Origin: Burkholderiaceae bacterium
Lineage (GTDB): Bacteria > Pseudomonadota > Gammaproteobacteria > Burkholderiales > Burkholderiaceae_E
Length of the DNA: 64,000 nt
Reading direction: 5' to 3'
Assembly (NCBI GenBank): GCA_021166725.1
Contig: JAJPES010000057.1
Location: 62,001-126,000 of the forward strand
The notes beneath the pieces are model-generated. The model was given only the letters and a program-made list of their open reading frames with translations, searched no databases and was not told where the DNA came from. How positions within the stretch are numbered: the first letter of the stretch is position 1; every line of letters begins with the position of its first letter. Shown here piece by piece: positions 8,001 to 15,806 of this stretch. Made by a program: the position numbers and the translations under genes.

Positions 8001-10543
8001 GCTTCGGGCGCCTGCTCGACGTGCGCGTCGATCGAATCCGGCATCGCCTCGTCCGGCGCCGCCGACAGGACCGCCTCCGCCTCTCGCCCTTCGCGCAGCG
8101 CCGTCGCCGCCTCGACGACCGGCCGCGGATCGACCGGCGCAGCCGCATCGAGTTGCAGCGCCTGGACCCAGCGAGTGAAACGCGCACGAGCCGCGTCGAT
8201 CAACGCATGCAGCGTCGGGCTTGCCGGGCGCTCCTCGGCAAGCCACAGGTTCAGCACCTGCTCCATCGCCCACGCCGCATCGCCGAATTCGGCCAGCCCG
8301 ACCATTCGGCTCGATCCCTTCAGCGTGTGAAAGCCGCGACGAATCGTGGTGAGCAGCGCCGAGTCCTGCGGCGCAGCGCGCAAGCCCGCCGATGCTTCGG
8401 CGATCGCCGCGAGCACTTCCTGCGCCTCGCCCAGGAAGATCTCGAGCAGTTCGCTATCGACGTCGTCGTCGGAACGTGGCGCTTCCGGAGTCGGTGCCGG
8501 CACAGCGGCAGGCGACGGCTCGCCGGCGAGCTTCGCGACCGCCGTCCGGAGCCGGGAGAGATCGGCATCTTCGATGTCGAGGCACGCGATCGCGTCGCCC
8601 GCATGCGCTTTCAACGTCGCATCGTCGGCGAAGTGCGCATCGTCGCGAAGCTTCGCCAGCGTTCGACGCAACGCATCGCGCAAGCCCGCGTCGACCGGCC
8701 GATCGGCGAGTGTCGCGACCAGTTCCTGCGCCTGTCGCGTGTGCTGCGCGAGCAGCGACTCGGCCGTCGCGTCCAGTTCCACGACCGCCGTGCGCGGATC
8801 GGCCCGAGCCTCGTCGAGCACCGCGTCGAAGCGCCCGCTTGCCGCATCGAACGCGAAGCTCGCCCCGCTGCGGTTCGCCTGCTGCAGGCGTTCCACGAAG
8901 AAGCCCAGCGCACCGATGCTGTCCGCGACGGTCTGGCAGGCCTCCGCAGGGGGAACGTCCGGTCCGCATGCGAAATCGTCGACCTTCGCCGCTGCCGCAT
9001 TCGACGCGGCCGCCGCGTCCTCGTGACCGAGCAGTCCGAGCGCGCCGGCGACCTGGCGCAAGCGCTGCGCCGTGGCGGCGAGGTCCGAGCGCTGCGACGC
9101 ATCGCGAAAGAACGCGTCGAGCGTCTGCTCGGCCGAGCGCAGGTTGTCCTGCACTTCGGCGATGAACGTCGACATCGTGAGCCGTTCCTGTGCGGCCCGA
9201 CTGATGTCGCCCAGCCACTGAGGCATCGCATCGGCCGGCGGACGTCCCGCGCAGCATTGCAGCAGGCGCTCGGCCATCTCGCCGGCGCGCGCGTCGTGAT
9301 CGCCGCGGCCCTTGAGTCCGCGCTCGAAGATCTGCTCGTCGAACAGCAGCGCCGATGCGACTTCGAGCGCCAGTGCGTCCGACGGCATCGGGCTGCCGAG
9401 CGCGAGCACCCGACTCGCCTCGCCGAACGCATCGGCGAGCGCCCGCACGCCGGGGAACGGCAGTTTCGCCGTGGTCGAGCGCAGCGATGCGATCGCCTGC
9501 GCGAACGATGCAAGTTCGGCCGCATTGCCGGCGCACAGCTTCTCCCAGCCGAGCTTCGCGCGCGCGATCGCCTCCTTCGCGGTCTGCACTGCCTTCGCAT
9601 CGATGCGACCGAAGCGCGGCGTCGTGAAATCGGTGGGCACGCTGCCGACCAGGCCGAAGGCGCGCCGCACCTCGGCGAGCAGCGGCGAGCCGGCACTGCG
9701 CGTCTCGTCGGCGCCGGCCAGCGCGAACAGCGTGTCCTTCAGAAGCCGGTCGGCCACCGGCGCGCCGTCGGTCATCGAGCGGCGCAACTGCAGATTCAAT
9801 CGCGCCAGCAGGCGCTTGCCGTAGACGTCGAGCGGCAGCGCACCATCGCGCAGCGCCTCGAAATAGGCGAGCGCGACCTTCCAGAAAGTCGGATGAGCAG
9901 CGCCGATCTGCGATGCGCCGATCGTGGCTACGGACGCGTGCAGCGCGGCGAGACCCGCGCTGTCGAGCGGATCGCGCAGCACCGACAGCAACCCGCGCTC
10001 GAACGCCACCCGCGCGGCAGTCAGGTCGGCCGCATCGCGCGTTGGCGCGACATTCTCGGCGATGACCAGTTGCGCGCGTATCGGCACGACGAAGAGATCC
10101 GCCGGATGGACGCGCTCGGCTTCGCGCAACTGCAGCAGCGACGCGTAGTACGGAAACAGGTAGAGCGGCTGCTGCGACTCGCCGAGCACGAGTTCGTCGA
10201 GATACTCGAGGATCGCCGCGAAGGTGCGCGCCAGCGCGCCGAGCATCGCGTCGTCCAGTGCGAGCTGCCCGCGCGATGCGCGCTCGAGCACCGTTTCGGC
10301 TTCGCCGGTAACGGTGGTCACCCCGGCCAGGTCGACGATCGACAATGCGCCATGCGCCTGATGCAGCGCCGAGCGCGCAGCCGCGAGCCTCGGGCTGCCC
10401 GCGCCTTCGCCGCCGCCCTCCCGCAAGGCGGCGCGCAACTCCCGCTCGCATCCGGCGAGCGATTCACGAATCTCGCCGATGCACCACGACAGCGCCGAGA
10501 GATCGGCGGCTTCCAGGCTTTCGTTGCGTTGTGCGTCGGTCAT
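5081..10543 (-). CDS. pilL: Hybrid chemotaxis histidine kinase PilL/ChpA with C-terminal receiver
   Basis: An 1820-residue CheA-type kinase of the type IV pilus chemosensory system. Three phosphotransfer (Hpt) domains with clear phospho-acceptors are visible: FHTLKGSSRM (His 739), MHSLKGSAAL (His 934) and LHTVKGSARM (His 1078). The ~700 residues before them look like degenerate Hpt repeats without the His motif. An Ala/Pro/acidic linker follows, then the dimerisation helix, a HATPase domain around 1385-1525 (N box EHLLRNAVAHGIE, then DDGRGLD and GRGVGTDVV), a CheW domain about 1530-1665, and a receiver (1692-1815) with phospho-acceptor Asp 1743 in LVDIEMP. It is the last gene of pilG-H-I-J-L and is expected to phosphorylate PilG and PilH in control of twitching. 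Confidence 0.93.
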   Translation of the reverse strand: MTDAQRNESLEAADLSALSWCIGEIRESLAGCERELRAALREGGGEGAGSPRLAAARSALHQAHGALSIVDLAGVTTVTGEAETVLERASRGQLALDDAMLGALARTFAAILEYLDELVLGESQQPLYLFPYYASLLQLREAERVHPADLFVVPIRAQLVIAENVAPTRDAADLTAARVAFERGLLSVLRDPLDSAGLAALHASVATIGASQIGAAHPTFWKVALAYFEALRDGALPLDVYGKRLLARLNLQLRRSMTDGAPVADRLLKDTLFALAGADETRSAGSPLLAEVRRAFGLVGSVPTDFTTPRFGRIDAKAVQTAKEAIARAKLGWEKLCAGNAAELASFAQAIASLRSTTAKLPFPGVRALADAFGEASRVLALGSPMPSDALALEVASALLFDEQIFERGLKGRGDHDARAGEMAERLLQCCAGRPPADAMPQWLGDISRAAQERLTMSTFIAEVQDNLRSAEQTLDAFFRDASQRSDLAATAQRLRQVAGALGLLGHEDAAAASNAAAAKVDDFACGPDVPPAEACQTVADSIGALGFFVERLQQANRSGASFAFDAASGRFDAVLDEARADPRTAVVELDATAESLLAQHTRQAQELVATLADRPVDAGLRDALRRTLAKLRDDAHFADDATLKAHAGDAIACLDIEDADLSRLRTAVAKLAGEPSPAAVPAPTPEAPRSDDDVDSELLEIFLGEAQEVLAAIAEASAGLRAAPQDSALLTTIRRGFHTLKGSSRMVGLAEFGDAAWAMEQVLNLWLAEERPASPTLHALIDAARARFTRWVQALQLDAAAPVDPRPVVEAATALREGREAEAVLSAAPDEAMPDSIDAHVEQAPEAAEAVEVAEANAVQTIEVAEPMDAETIEVAEPPADEVLIGERTISRTLYEIFLSEADDIVAALGADADDWALQPGRSATEAAQRAMHSLKGSAALVQLDEVHAIAEQLETFLLRQRAQARALAPADLDDYVQAVERVRAMLHQFAAGNDPHPEPDALALAHALAVRWDPRAARMQPVAAVGLPDEELDADLLPIFVEEASDQLPRIGENLRGWQATPDDRSLPQQLMRDLHTVKGSARMAGAMKLGQRVHEMETRIEAASVLTVVPHALIDELVADHDAVVTLFEAIRDRRSPPATPATTEVPAPMQSAAAVRSDDVTHEAEDSPQAEDAPQDAVQAQDQAEGRTEPRSPAAGERRAAPRIPALAGSSLVRVRADLLERAVNDSGEVSIARARLENELGAMRQALQDLTENVSRLHAQLREVEIQAESQIQTRIAHQKETKAEFDPLEFDRYTRFQELTRMLAESVNDVATVQTNAMRSLDTASEDMLRHSQVLRDLQQNLMRMRMVQFGTISDRLYRVVRQAAKDVGKRVSLDVRGASVEIDRGVLERMVAPIEHLLRNAVAHGIESSEERLAAGKPEAGEIRVEVRQEGNEVVLLFADDGRGLDYPKILARARSIGLVDADAQPAERELAEMIFAPGFSTASEVTELAGRGVGTDVVRSEVQGLGGRIDIDSQAGQGTRFTVHLPLTLAIAQVVVVTIGDTRYAIASSSVEQVLQLKPQALAAAYDDGSIEWQGARVPVHYLGALVGLDDRRPLAQHLSPLVVVRSGSLRLAMHVDAVSRNQEVVVKNVGSQVARVPGIGGATVLGDGEIVLILNAARLAQQVLGDLWVERPAGGGRALAEAPPTVMVVDDSLTVRKVTQRLLAREGYEVMLAKDGVDAMRQLQDRQPDVMLVDIEMPRMDGFDLTRNVRADERLHDIPIVMITSRMADKHRNHAMSLGVNAYLGKPYRDDELLAHVAGFVHERKSRAQVS

Positions 10544-10559
10544 CGGCGGTACTTCCGGT

Positions 10560-12935
10560 TCACGCTACCTTGAATCGCACCACCGAGCTCTTCAGCTCGA
10601 GCGCGAGCTCGGACAGTTGACGAATCGAGCCCGCCGTGTGCAGCGTTCCCTCGCTGGTCTGCTCGGTGACGAGCAGGATGCGCTGGATCGACTGGGCCAC
10701 GTTTCCGGCCGACGACGCCTGGCGCGAAGTGCTCGCCGAGAAGTCCTCGATCAGTTCGGCGAGCAGCGTCGACACGCGGCCGATCTCGCCGAGCGCGCGT
10801 CCCGCCTCGTCGGACAGGCGGGCACCCTCTACCACGCCCTGCGTGCTGCGCTCCATCGCGGCGACGGCGTCCTGCGTGTCGGTCTGGATCGTTCGGATCA
10901 GCGCCGAGATCTGTCGCGTCGCCTCGGCCGAGCGCTCGGCCAGGCGCTGCACCTCCTCGGCCACCACGGTGAAGCCGCGACCGGCCTCGCCGGCCGACGC
11001 AGCCTGGATCGCCGCGTTCAACGCGAGCACGTTCGTCTGCTCGGTGATGTCCGAAATCAGTTCGACGATCTCGCCGATCTCCTGCGACGACTCGCCCAGC
11101 CGCTTGATCCGCTTGGCCGTATCCTGGATCTGGTCGCGAATGCCGTTCATGCCGGCGATCGCGTTGTCCACGGCACGCGAGCCTTCTTCGGAGGCGCCCA
11201 GCGACTGACGCGCCACCTGTACCGACTCCGCCGCGCGCGTCGACACCTCGTTGATCTGCCGCGCCATGCGCAGCACCGCTTCGCCGGTGTCGCGGATCTC
11301 GCGCGATTGCTGCTCGCTGGCCGCCTGCAGGCTCGTCGCCGTGACCTGCGCGCGCGTCGAAGCCTCGTTCACCTGGTCCGCCGTTCGGTTGATGCGACCG
11401 ACGATGCTGCGCAACTCCTCGATGGTGTAGTTCACCGAGTCTGCGATCGCGCCGGTGATGTCTTCGGACACGGTCGCCTGCACGGTAAGGTCGCCGTCGG
11501 CGACCTCCTGCAATTCGTTCATCAGACGAAGAATAGCGGCCTGGTTCTGATCGTTCGCTGCCTTCGCCTGCTGCTCCTGCCGTCGTGCCGCAGCTTCGTG
11601 CCGCTCGGCCTCGATGGCACGCTGCTCGCTCTCCGACAGGAACGCGCGGAACAGCCCGTACAGTGCAAGCAACGCGATCACGCCGAACACCCCCGCGCCG
11701 GCCACGTACCAGAAGCGAAGCGCGTCGCGCGACTGCAGCTTGGTGCGGATCGACTCGAGCAGGACCTGTACGACCTCGCTGTCCTCGAACACGTGCCGTT
11801 CGGCCTGCCGCGCCTGGTGCAGCCGCGGAATGCTGGCGAGGATGCCCGAGACCTGCGGCGCCACGCCGGTCACCGACTGCTTCAGCGAGGTCAGCGTGCG
11901 ACGCACCTCGGGATCGCTCACCGGCGTGATGCGTGCGCGCTCGTTGCCGTCGAGCAGCGCGTCGGTGAGTTCGCCCAGGTCGATCACCGCCTGGCGCAGT
12001 CGCATCTCGATCGAGCGATCGGGCGCGCCGGCGAGGATGAGCTCGTTGACGTCCTTCGCCATCGCCTGCGTGAGCGCAACCAGTTCGCCTGCAGCGGCTA
12101 CCTCACGCGCCGGTGCGCCGGCACGCAGTCGGCTGGCGAGAATCGCCTGCGCGTCGCGCAGCATCTGCGGCTCGAAGCGCATCACGTCGCGGCGCATGCC
12201 GTTGAGCGATTGCAGCAAGAGGTCCTGGTTCAGGATGACCGTCGCCGCGTGATCCGATTTCGACCAGACGAGGGTCAGCGTGCGCAGGTCCGCTTCCACG
12301 TTCGATGGCACCGGCCGCTCGTCGCCATCACCGTTGGCGAGCGTGGCCAGCGCGGAGTTCATTGCGCGTCGGGCGTCGCTCAGCTGCCCGAAGGCGATCG
12401 GATCGCCCGCGATCGCCTGTGAAGCCGCCTTGGCCGAGCGCTGCGACTGCATCAGCGCATCACCCAACTGGCGAAACCAGTGCGAAGCGTCGGTGGCCTG
12501 GCGGGCATCGAGCTGCAGCAGAAAGAAGGCGACGAGCAGCGACAGCAGCAGCGTCGGCAACCAGACCTGCATCTGCTTGCGGAACGGCATTGCGCCGACG
12601 ATCGGGATGCGAAAGCGCTCGCGTGGCGCGGCGACCGGAAGCGGGGCCCGGCCGGGAGCGGGCTCCTCCGGGCCGATGGGCAACGACGTCACCGGCGGGC
12701 GCTCGTAGATCTGCGTAACCGGACGTCCGGCCGGTGCCTGTCGCGCAGCAGGTGCCGCCTGGGACTGCGCGGCACCTGCGTTCGGGCCGCCGACGATCGG
12801 GCGCGCGACGGCCGCCGGCGATGCAGGCGGAGGCTCCGACAACAGGTCTTCGATGATCGCCGTATCCGGCCCTCCGGCGGCCTGCGCTCGGGGTTGCCGC
12901 TGCAGCAAAGTCGGAAACTTCGTGGCGATGCTCAT
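10560..12935 (-). CDS. pilJ: Methyl-accepting chemotaxis-type receptor PilJ
   Basis: A 791-residue membrane receptor for the pilus chemosensory array. A proline/alanine-rich cytoplasmic N-terminus (about 100 residues) precedes transmembrane helix 1 ([17 protein letters not shown], near residue 130), a periplasmic helical domain of ~270 residues, helix 2 ([19 protein letters not shown], near 410), a HAMP region and the signalling domain whose hairpin tip reads [19 protein letters not shown]. The chosen start is the ATG at 12935 because GGAGA lies 8 nt upstream; an in-frame ATG at 12953 precedes this ribosome-binding site. The gap to pilI is 22 nt. Confidence 0.93.
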   Translation of the reverse strand: MSIATKFPTLLQRQPRAQAAGGPDTAIIEDLLSEPPPASPAAVARPIVGGPNAGAAQSQAAPAARQAPAGRPVTQIYERPPVTSLPIGPEEPAPGRAPLPVAAPRERFRIPIVGAMPFRKQMQVWLPTLLLSLLVAFFLLQLDARQATDASHWFRQLGDALMQSQRSAKAASQAIAGDPIAFGQLSDARRAMNSALATLANGDGDERPVPSNVEADLRTLTLVWSKSDHAATVILNQDLLLQSLNGMRRDVMRFEPQMLRDAQAILASRLRAGAPAREVAAAGELVALTQAMAKDVNELILAGAPDRSIEMRLRQAVIDLGELTDALLDGNERARITPVSDPEVRRTLTSLKQSVTGVAPQVSGILASIPRLHQARQAERHVFEDSEVVQVLLESIRTKLQSRDALRFWYVAGAGVFGVIALLALYGLFRAFLSESEQRAIEAERHEAAARRQEQQAKAANDQNQAAILRLMNELQEVADGDLTVQATVSEDITGAIADSVNYTIEELRSIVGRINRTADQVNEASTRAQVTATSLQAASEQQSREIRDTGEAVLRMARQINEVSTRAAESVQVARQSLGASEEGSRAVDNAIAGMNGIRDQIQDTAKRIKRLGESSQEIGEIVELISDITEQTNVLALNAAIQAASAGEAGRGFTVVAEEVQRLAERSAEATRQISALIRTIQTDTQDAVAAMERSTQGVVEGARLSDEAGRALGEIGRVSTLLAELIEDFSASTSRQASSAGNVAQSIQRILLVTEQTSEGTLHTAGSIRQLSELALELKSSVVRFKVA

Positions 12936-12957
12936 CTTCTTGTCTCCACGCATCGGT

Positions 12958-13479
12958 TCATCGATTGACGGCGAGGAATCGCTCGTCGCTCGCGAGATCC
13001 TCCAGTAGCAACTCGGTCCACCGGCGGCCTTCGGAATCGAGCCAGTGGCGGCCCAGCCAACCCGGCGCGGACGCAGAATCCCCTGCTTGCGCCTCGGTCA
13101 ACGTCGCGTCGTTCTGCAATCCCAGCATCCGATCGACGACGATCGCGGCCTGGAGCCCTAGGCGCGGCGCGAACGCAAGCAGTCGCGACGACTTAGTCAA
13201 CGACGTGGCATGGCGGCCTTCGAAACGCGCGAGATCGGAGACGCCATACAGCGCGCCGCGCAGGTTCACCAGCCCGCGGAACCATTCGTGCGTAAGCGGC
13301 ACCGGCGTGATCGCGCCGGGCAGCGCGACGATTTCGCCGACATCCGACAGGCCGACGAGCAGGTTGCGATCGCCGACCTGCACGCCCAGGCGCGCCGACT
13401 GCGGCGGCGCCGATGCCGCCTGGCGCAGCCGCTCGGACAGCCGCACCTGGAACTCGCGCAGGTTCTTGCCGCTGGCCAT
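12958..13479 (-). CDS. pilI: CheW-like coupling protein PilI
   Basis: A 173-residue CheW-domain protein linking receptor PilJ to kinase PilL. The typical CheW features are [19 protein letters not shown], then [24 protein letters not shown] (the NLRG turn contacting the kinase and receptor) and VVDRMLGL. The start is ATG 13479, two nucleotides after the pilH stop, which suggests translational coupling. A long upstream in-frame extension covering pilH is judged spurious. Confidence 0.92.
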   Translation of the reverse strand: MASGKNLREFQVRLSERLRQAASAPPQSARLGVQVGDRNLLVGLSDVGEIVALPGAITPVPLTHEWFRGLVNLRGALYGVSDLARFEGRHATSLTKSSRLLAFAPRLGLQAAIVVDRMLGLQNDATLTEAQAGDSASAPGWLGRHWLDSEGRRWTELLLEDLASDERFLAVNR

Positions 13480-13481
13480 GT

Positions 13482-13850
13482 TCAGTGCGCCAGGTCGGCC
13501 ACCCGGGCAAGCAACTCCTCGGGCTTCACCGGTTTGACCAGATACTCGCGCGCGCCCTGGCGCAGCCCCCAGATCCGATCGGTCTCGTTGCCCTTGCTCG
13601 TGCACAGGATGATCGGGATCGATTGCGTATCGGGATCGCGCGACAGCGCGCGAGTCACCTGGAAGCCGTTCTGCCCCGGCATGACGACGTCGAGCACGAC
13701 GAGCGACGGCCGCTCGATCTTCACCTTCGCCATCGCTTCCTGGCCGTTCTCGGCGGTGATCACCTTGTAGCCCTTCTTCGACAGAAGATCGGCGATGAAG
13801 TGGCGTTCGGTCGGCGAATCGTCGACGACGAGGATCTTGTAGGCGGCCAT
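13482..13850 (-). CDS. pilH: Response regulator PilH (single receiver domain)
   Basis: A 122-residue stand-alone CheY-like receiver. The acidic pocket is Asp10-Asp11, the phospho-acceptor is Asp54 in VVLDVVMPG, the switch Thr is Thr84 (CTS) and the conserved Lys is Lys106 (VKP). There is no output domain. In Pseudomonas PilH opposes or modulates PilG in pilus retraction control; its position between pilG and pilI matches. The stop lies 2 nt before the pilI ATG. Confidence 0.93.
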   Translation of the reverse strand: MAAYKILVVDDSPTERHFIADLLSKKGYKVITAENGQEAMAKVKIERPSLVVLDVVMPGQNGFQVTRALSRDPDTQSIPIILCTSKGNETDRIWGLRQGAREYLVKPVKPEELLARVADLAH

Positions 13851-13887
13851 GGCGATCTCGATAGGTGTTCGGAGGGTTGGAAAGCGG

Positions 13888-14319
13888 TCAGGAAGCGGCG
13901 GCGCCGGCGGCGGCGAGCGCGGGTGTCCCGGCGCTGCGCGCGTGCTCGGTCGCGGCGCGCAGCAGTGCGTCCTTGGTGAAGGGCTTCGTCAGGTACTGGT
14001 CGGAGCCGACCATGCGCCCGCGCGCCCGATCGAACAGGCCGTCCTTGCTCGACAGCATCACCACCGGAATCGTGCGAAAGCGCGGGCTCTTCTTGATCAG
14101 CGCGCAGGTCTGGTAGCCGTCGAGCCTCGGCATCAGGATGTCGCAGAAGACGAGATCGGGATCGTGGTCGGCAATCTTGGCGAGAGCGTCGAACCCGTCC
14201 TCGGCGAGGATCACCTGGCAGCCCGCCTGCTTCAGGAAGATCTCCGCGCTGCGACGGATCGTGTTGCTGTCGTCGATCACCATGATCTTCACGCCGGCCA
14301 GTGCTGCTGGACTGCTCAT
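13888..14319 (-). CDS. pilG: Response regulator PilG (single receiver domain)
   Basis: A 143-residue CheY-like protein with Asp16-Asp17, phospho-acceptor Asp60 (VFCDILMPRLDG), a Leu-Ser switch segment (VVMLSS) and Lys112 (TKPF). It is the first intact gene of the Pil/Chp operon. The C-terminal ~20 residues after the receiver are Ala/Gly-rich. The ATG overlaps the TGA of the rubredoxin remnant as ATGA, so its translation was probably once coupled to rubredoxin. Confidence 0.93.
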   Translation of the reverse strand: MSSPAALAGVKIMVIDDSNTIRRSAEIFLKQAGCQVILAEDGFDALAKIADHDPDLVFCDILMPRLDGYQTCALIKKSPRFRTIPVVMLSSKDGLFDRARGRMVGSDQYLTKPFTKDALLRAATEHARSAGTPALAAAGAAAS

Positions 14320-14414
14320 CGACAGATCTCCGCCATCTCGAAGTTCTCCATGCGCGCACCGCACTCGGGGCGGGTGCAGCTCGTCGGGATGTCCAACGCG
14401 TCGTTCACCGTGAT
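14316..14414 (-). pseudogene. Rubredoxin gene remnant (C-terminal ~30 codons)
   Basis: The reading frame ending at the pilG ATG encodes ...DIPTSCTRPECGARMENFEMAEICR. This closely resembles the second half of rubredoxin, whose family pattern is D-x-P-x-x-W-x-C-P-x-C-G-A-x-K-x-D-F-E-x-x-E. Here the conserved Trp is Cys and the first Cys of the C-P-E-C-G knuckle is Arg; each is one base from the expected codon. The first CxxCG knuckle and the start cannot be found upstream in any frame, so the gene is truncated. Betaproteobacteria commonly carry rubredoxin directly before pilG, between it and thi genes, which supports the identification. Confidence 0.5.
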
Positions 14415-14784
14415 CCTCGGAGCTTCCTCGGCGCGCCGCCTCCTCGGGCGACGTTCGTTCGGATGCACCCGACGAGCGGGTCGACGGTCGGCGAAGGGAT
14501 GGTAGCGGGGGCAACACCGACGACTTGCGGCCGTACCGACCAGTGGCTGAGGGGTTGCGATGGACGCGAAGGGGTGTCGCCGGCGTTGTGACGGATTTCG
14601 CGACTTCCGGTACGGCCCGCTGCTCGAAAGCTGGAACTATCCACATCGCGCGTGCCCCAGATGCAGGCAACGCGCCGTTGTGGACGTTCGACCGGGGCGC
14701 GGCCTCGCTCCCGGAGGCACGAAGGTCGAGTGGGTTCGGCACAGCGCAAGAGGGTAAGCTCCAGGCTGCTGCGGGATATTCGGA
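14415..14784. other. Intergenic region between the pil operon and thiE (no gene seen)
   Basis: This 370-bp stretch separates the divergent pil operon and thiE and should hold both promoters. Open frames cross it on both strands, but none resembles a known protein. I looked for a THI-box (TPP riboswitch) upstream of thiE and did not find the conserved CTGAGA/ACCTGA pair. Confidence 0.5.
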
Positions 14785-15483
14785 ATGCCTCACGTAGATC
14801 TTCGACACACCGCCCAGCCTCTCCTCGACCGGCTCGAGCGCCTGCCAAAGGGCTTGTACGTCTTGACGCCCGAATCCGCCGACGACGACTGGCTCGTCGC
14901 GGCGGTCTGCGCAGCGATCCGCGGCGGCGCCTCCACCGTGCAGTACCGCAACAAGACGCTCGAGCCCGCGTTGCGGCTGCGGCAGGCGCGGAAGGTCCGA
15001 GAGGCGTGCAGCGTTGCGGGCGCGACGTTCCTCGTCAACGATTCGATCGAGTTGGCCGCCGAACTGGAGACCGATGGAGTTCATCTCGGGCGAGACGACG
15101 CCGCGCTCGCCGATGCGCGCTCAGCGCTCGGCCGCGACGCAATCCTCGGCGTGTCCTGCTACGACTCTTTCGACCGGGCGATGGTTACGAGCAAGCTCGC
15201 CGACTACTGCGCGTTCGGCAGCGTCTTCCTTTCGGAAGTCAAGCCCGGCGCGGTGCGCGCATCGCTCGCGCTCTTCGGTCGTGCGCGCGATGCGGGCTTG
15301 CATGCAGTCGCGATCGGAGGCATCGATGCTGCGAACGCCGCGCAGGTCGGAGCAGCGGGCGCGATGGCAGTGGCGGCGATTACCGCGGTATTCGGTTCGG
15401 CGTCGTCACCGTCGGAGCCGAAGCTCGTGGAGGCGAACGCGCGTCGCCTGCTGGCAGCGTTCGAGTCGGCGGGAACGATATAG
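14785..15483 (+). CDS. thiE: Thiamine-phosphate synthase
   Basis: A 232-residue TIM-barrel enzyme joining hydroxymethylpyrimidine diphosphate and thiazole phosphate. Recognisable blocks are GASTVQYRNK, FLVNDSIELAAELETDGVHLGRDD, LGVSCYDSF, AFGSVFLSEVKPGA, AIGGIDAAN and the final AVAAITAVF. The start ATG at 14785 gives an N-terminal extension of about 20 residues; no strong ribosome-binding site is visible. No other thi gene is adjacent here; thiL is 31 kb away. Confidence 0.93.
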   Translation: MPHVDLRHTAQPLLDRLERLPKGLYVLTPESADDDWLVAAVCAAIRGGASTVQYRNKTLEPALRLRQARKVREACSVAGATFLVNDSIELAAELETDGVHLGRDDAALADARSALGRDAILGVSCYDSFDRAMVTSKLADYCAFGSVFLSEVKPGAVRASLALFGRARDAGLHAVAIGGIDAANAAQVGAAGAMAVAAITAVFGSASSPSEPKLVEANARRLLAAFESAGTI

Positions 15484-15611
15484 ACGTTGGAACCTCGATG
15501 GCCACCTTCGATCGCGCGACAGCAGATCGGCTCTTCGGCAGCGCGTCGACGACGTCGCCCTGTGCAACCAGCCGTCCCGAACGCTTCGGCGGTCGCATTC
15601 GAGTCGTCGAG

Positions 15612-15806
15612 CTACCCGATGGCCATGCTCGGACCCCGAAAGCCGAGGCGCAGGCGTACCGGCGTGTCGAAGCCGTGCTCCATCACGAAGCGGCGCCGTG
15701 CACCCACGACGACAGGCAGCCGAGATCCGATCAGTTCCGCAACGGTGAGTCCGGCGAGCGCAGGCAGGTCGGGCGGCCGGAAACGCTCCACGTCGTCACC
15801 CCTCAA
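15612..15806 (-). CDS. Small hypothetical frame coupled to the acyl-CoA ligase stop
   Basis: A 64-codon frame starts with TTG overlapping the TGA of the acyl-CoA ligase gene (TTGA), which is a typical coupling arrangement. The product (RGDDVERFRPPDLPALAGL... ending RGPSMAIG) has no family I recognise. It could be the front of a decayed third gene of the ligase unit or simply noise in GC-rich DNA. The remaining ~130 bp up to thiE contain nothing recognisable. Confidence 0.25.
   Translation of the reverse strand: MRGDDVERFRPPDLPALAGLTVAELIGSRLPVVVGARRRFVMEHGFDTPVRLRLGFRGPSMAIG

Noticed and set aside
6311-10573. 1420-codon open frame antisense to pilL
   Set aside because: Shadow of a GC-rich coding strand: His/Arg/Leu-rich translation, no domain, and pilL on the other strand has clear motifs throughout.
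14560-14757. Rightward frame with a CxxCxxC-like motif (RACPRCRQ)
   Set aside because: Single Cys pair, no family resemblance, and it lies in the promoter region between pilG and thiE.
14415-14784. TPP riboswitch in front of thiE
   Set aside because: The conserved THI-box sequences were not found; most of the region looks like unconserved intergenic DNA.
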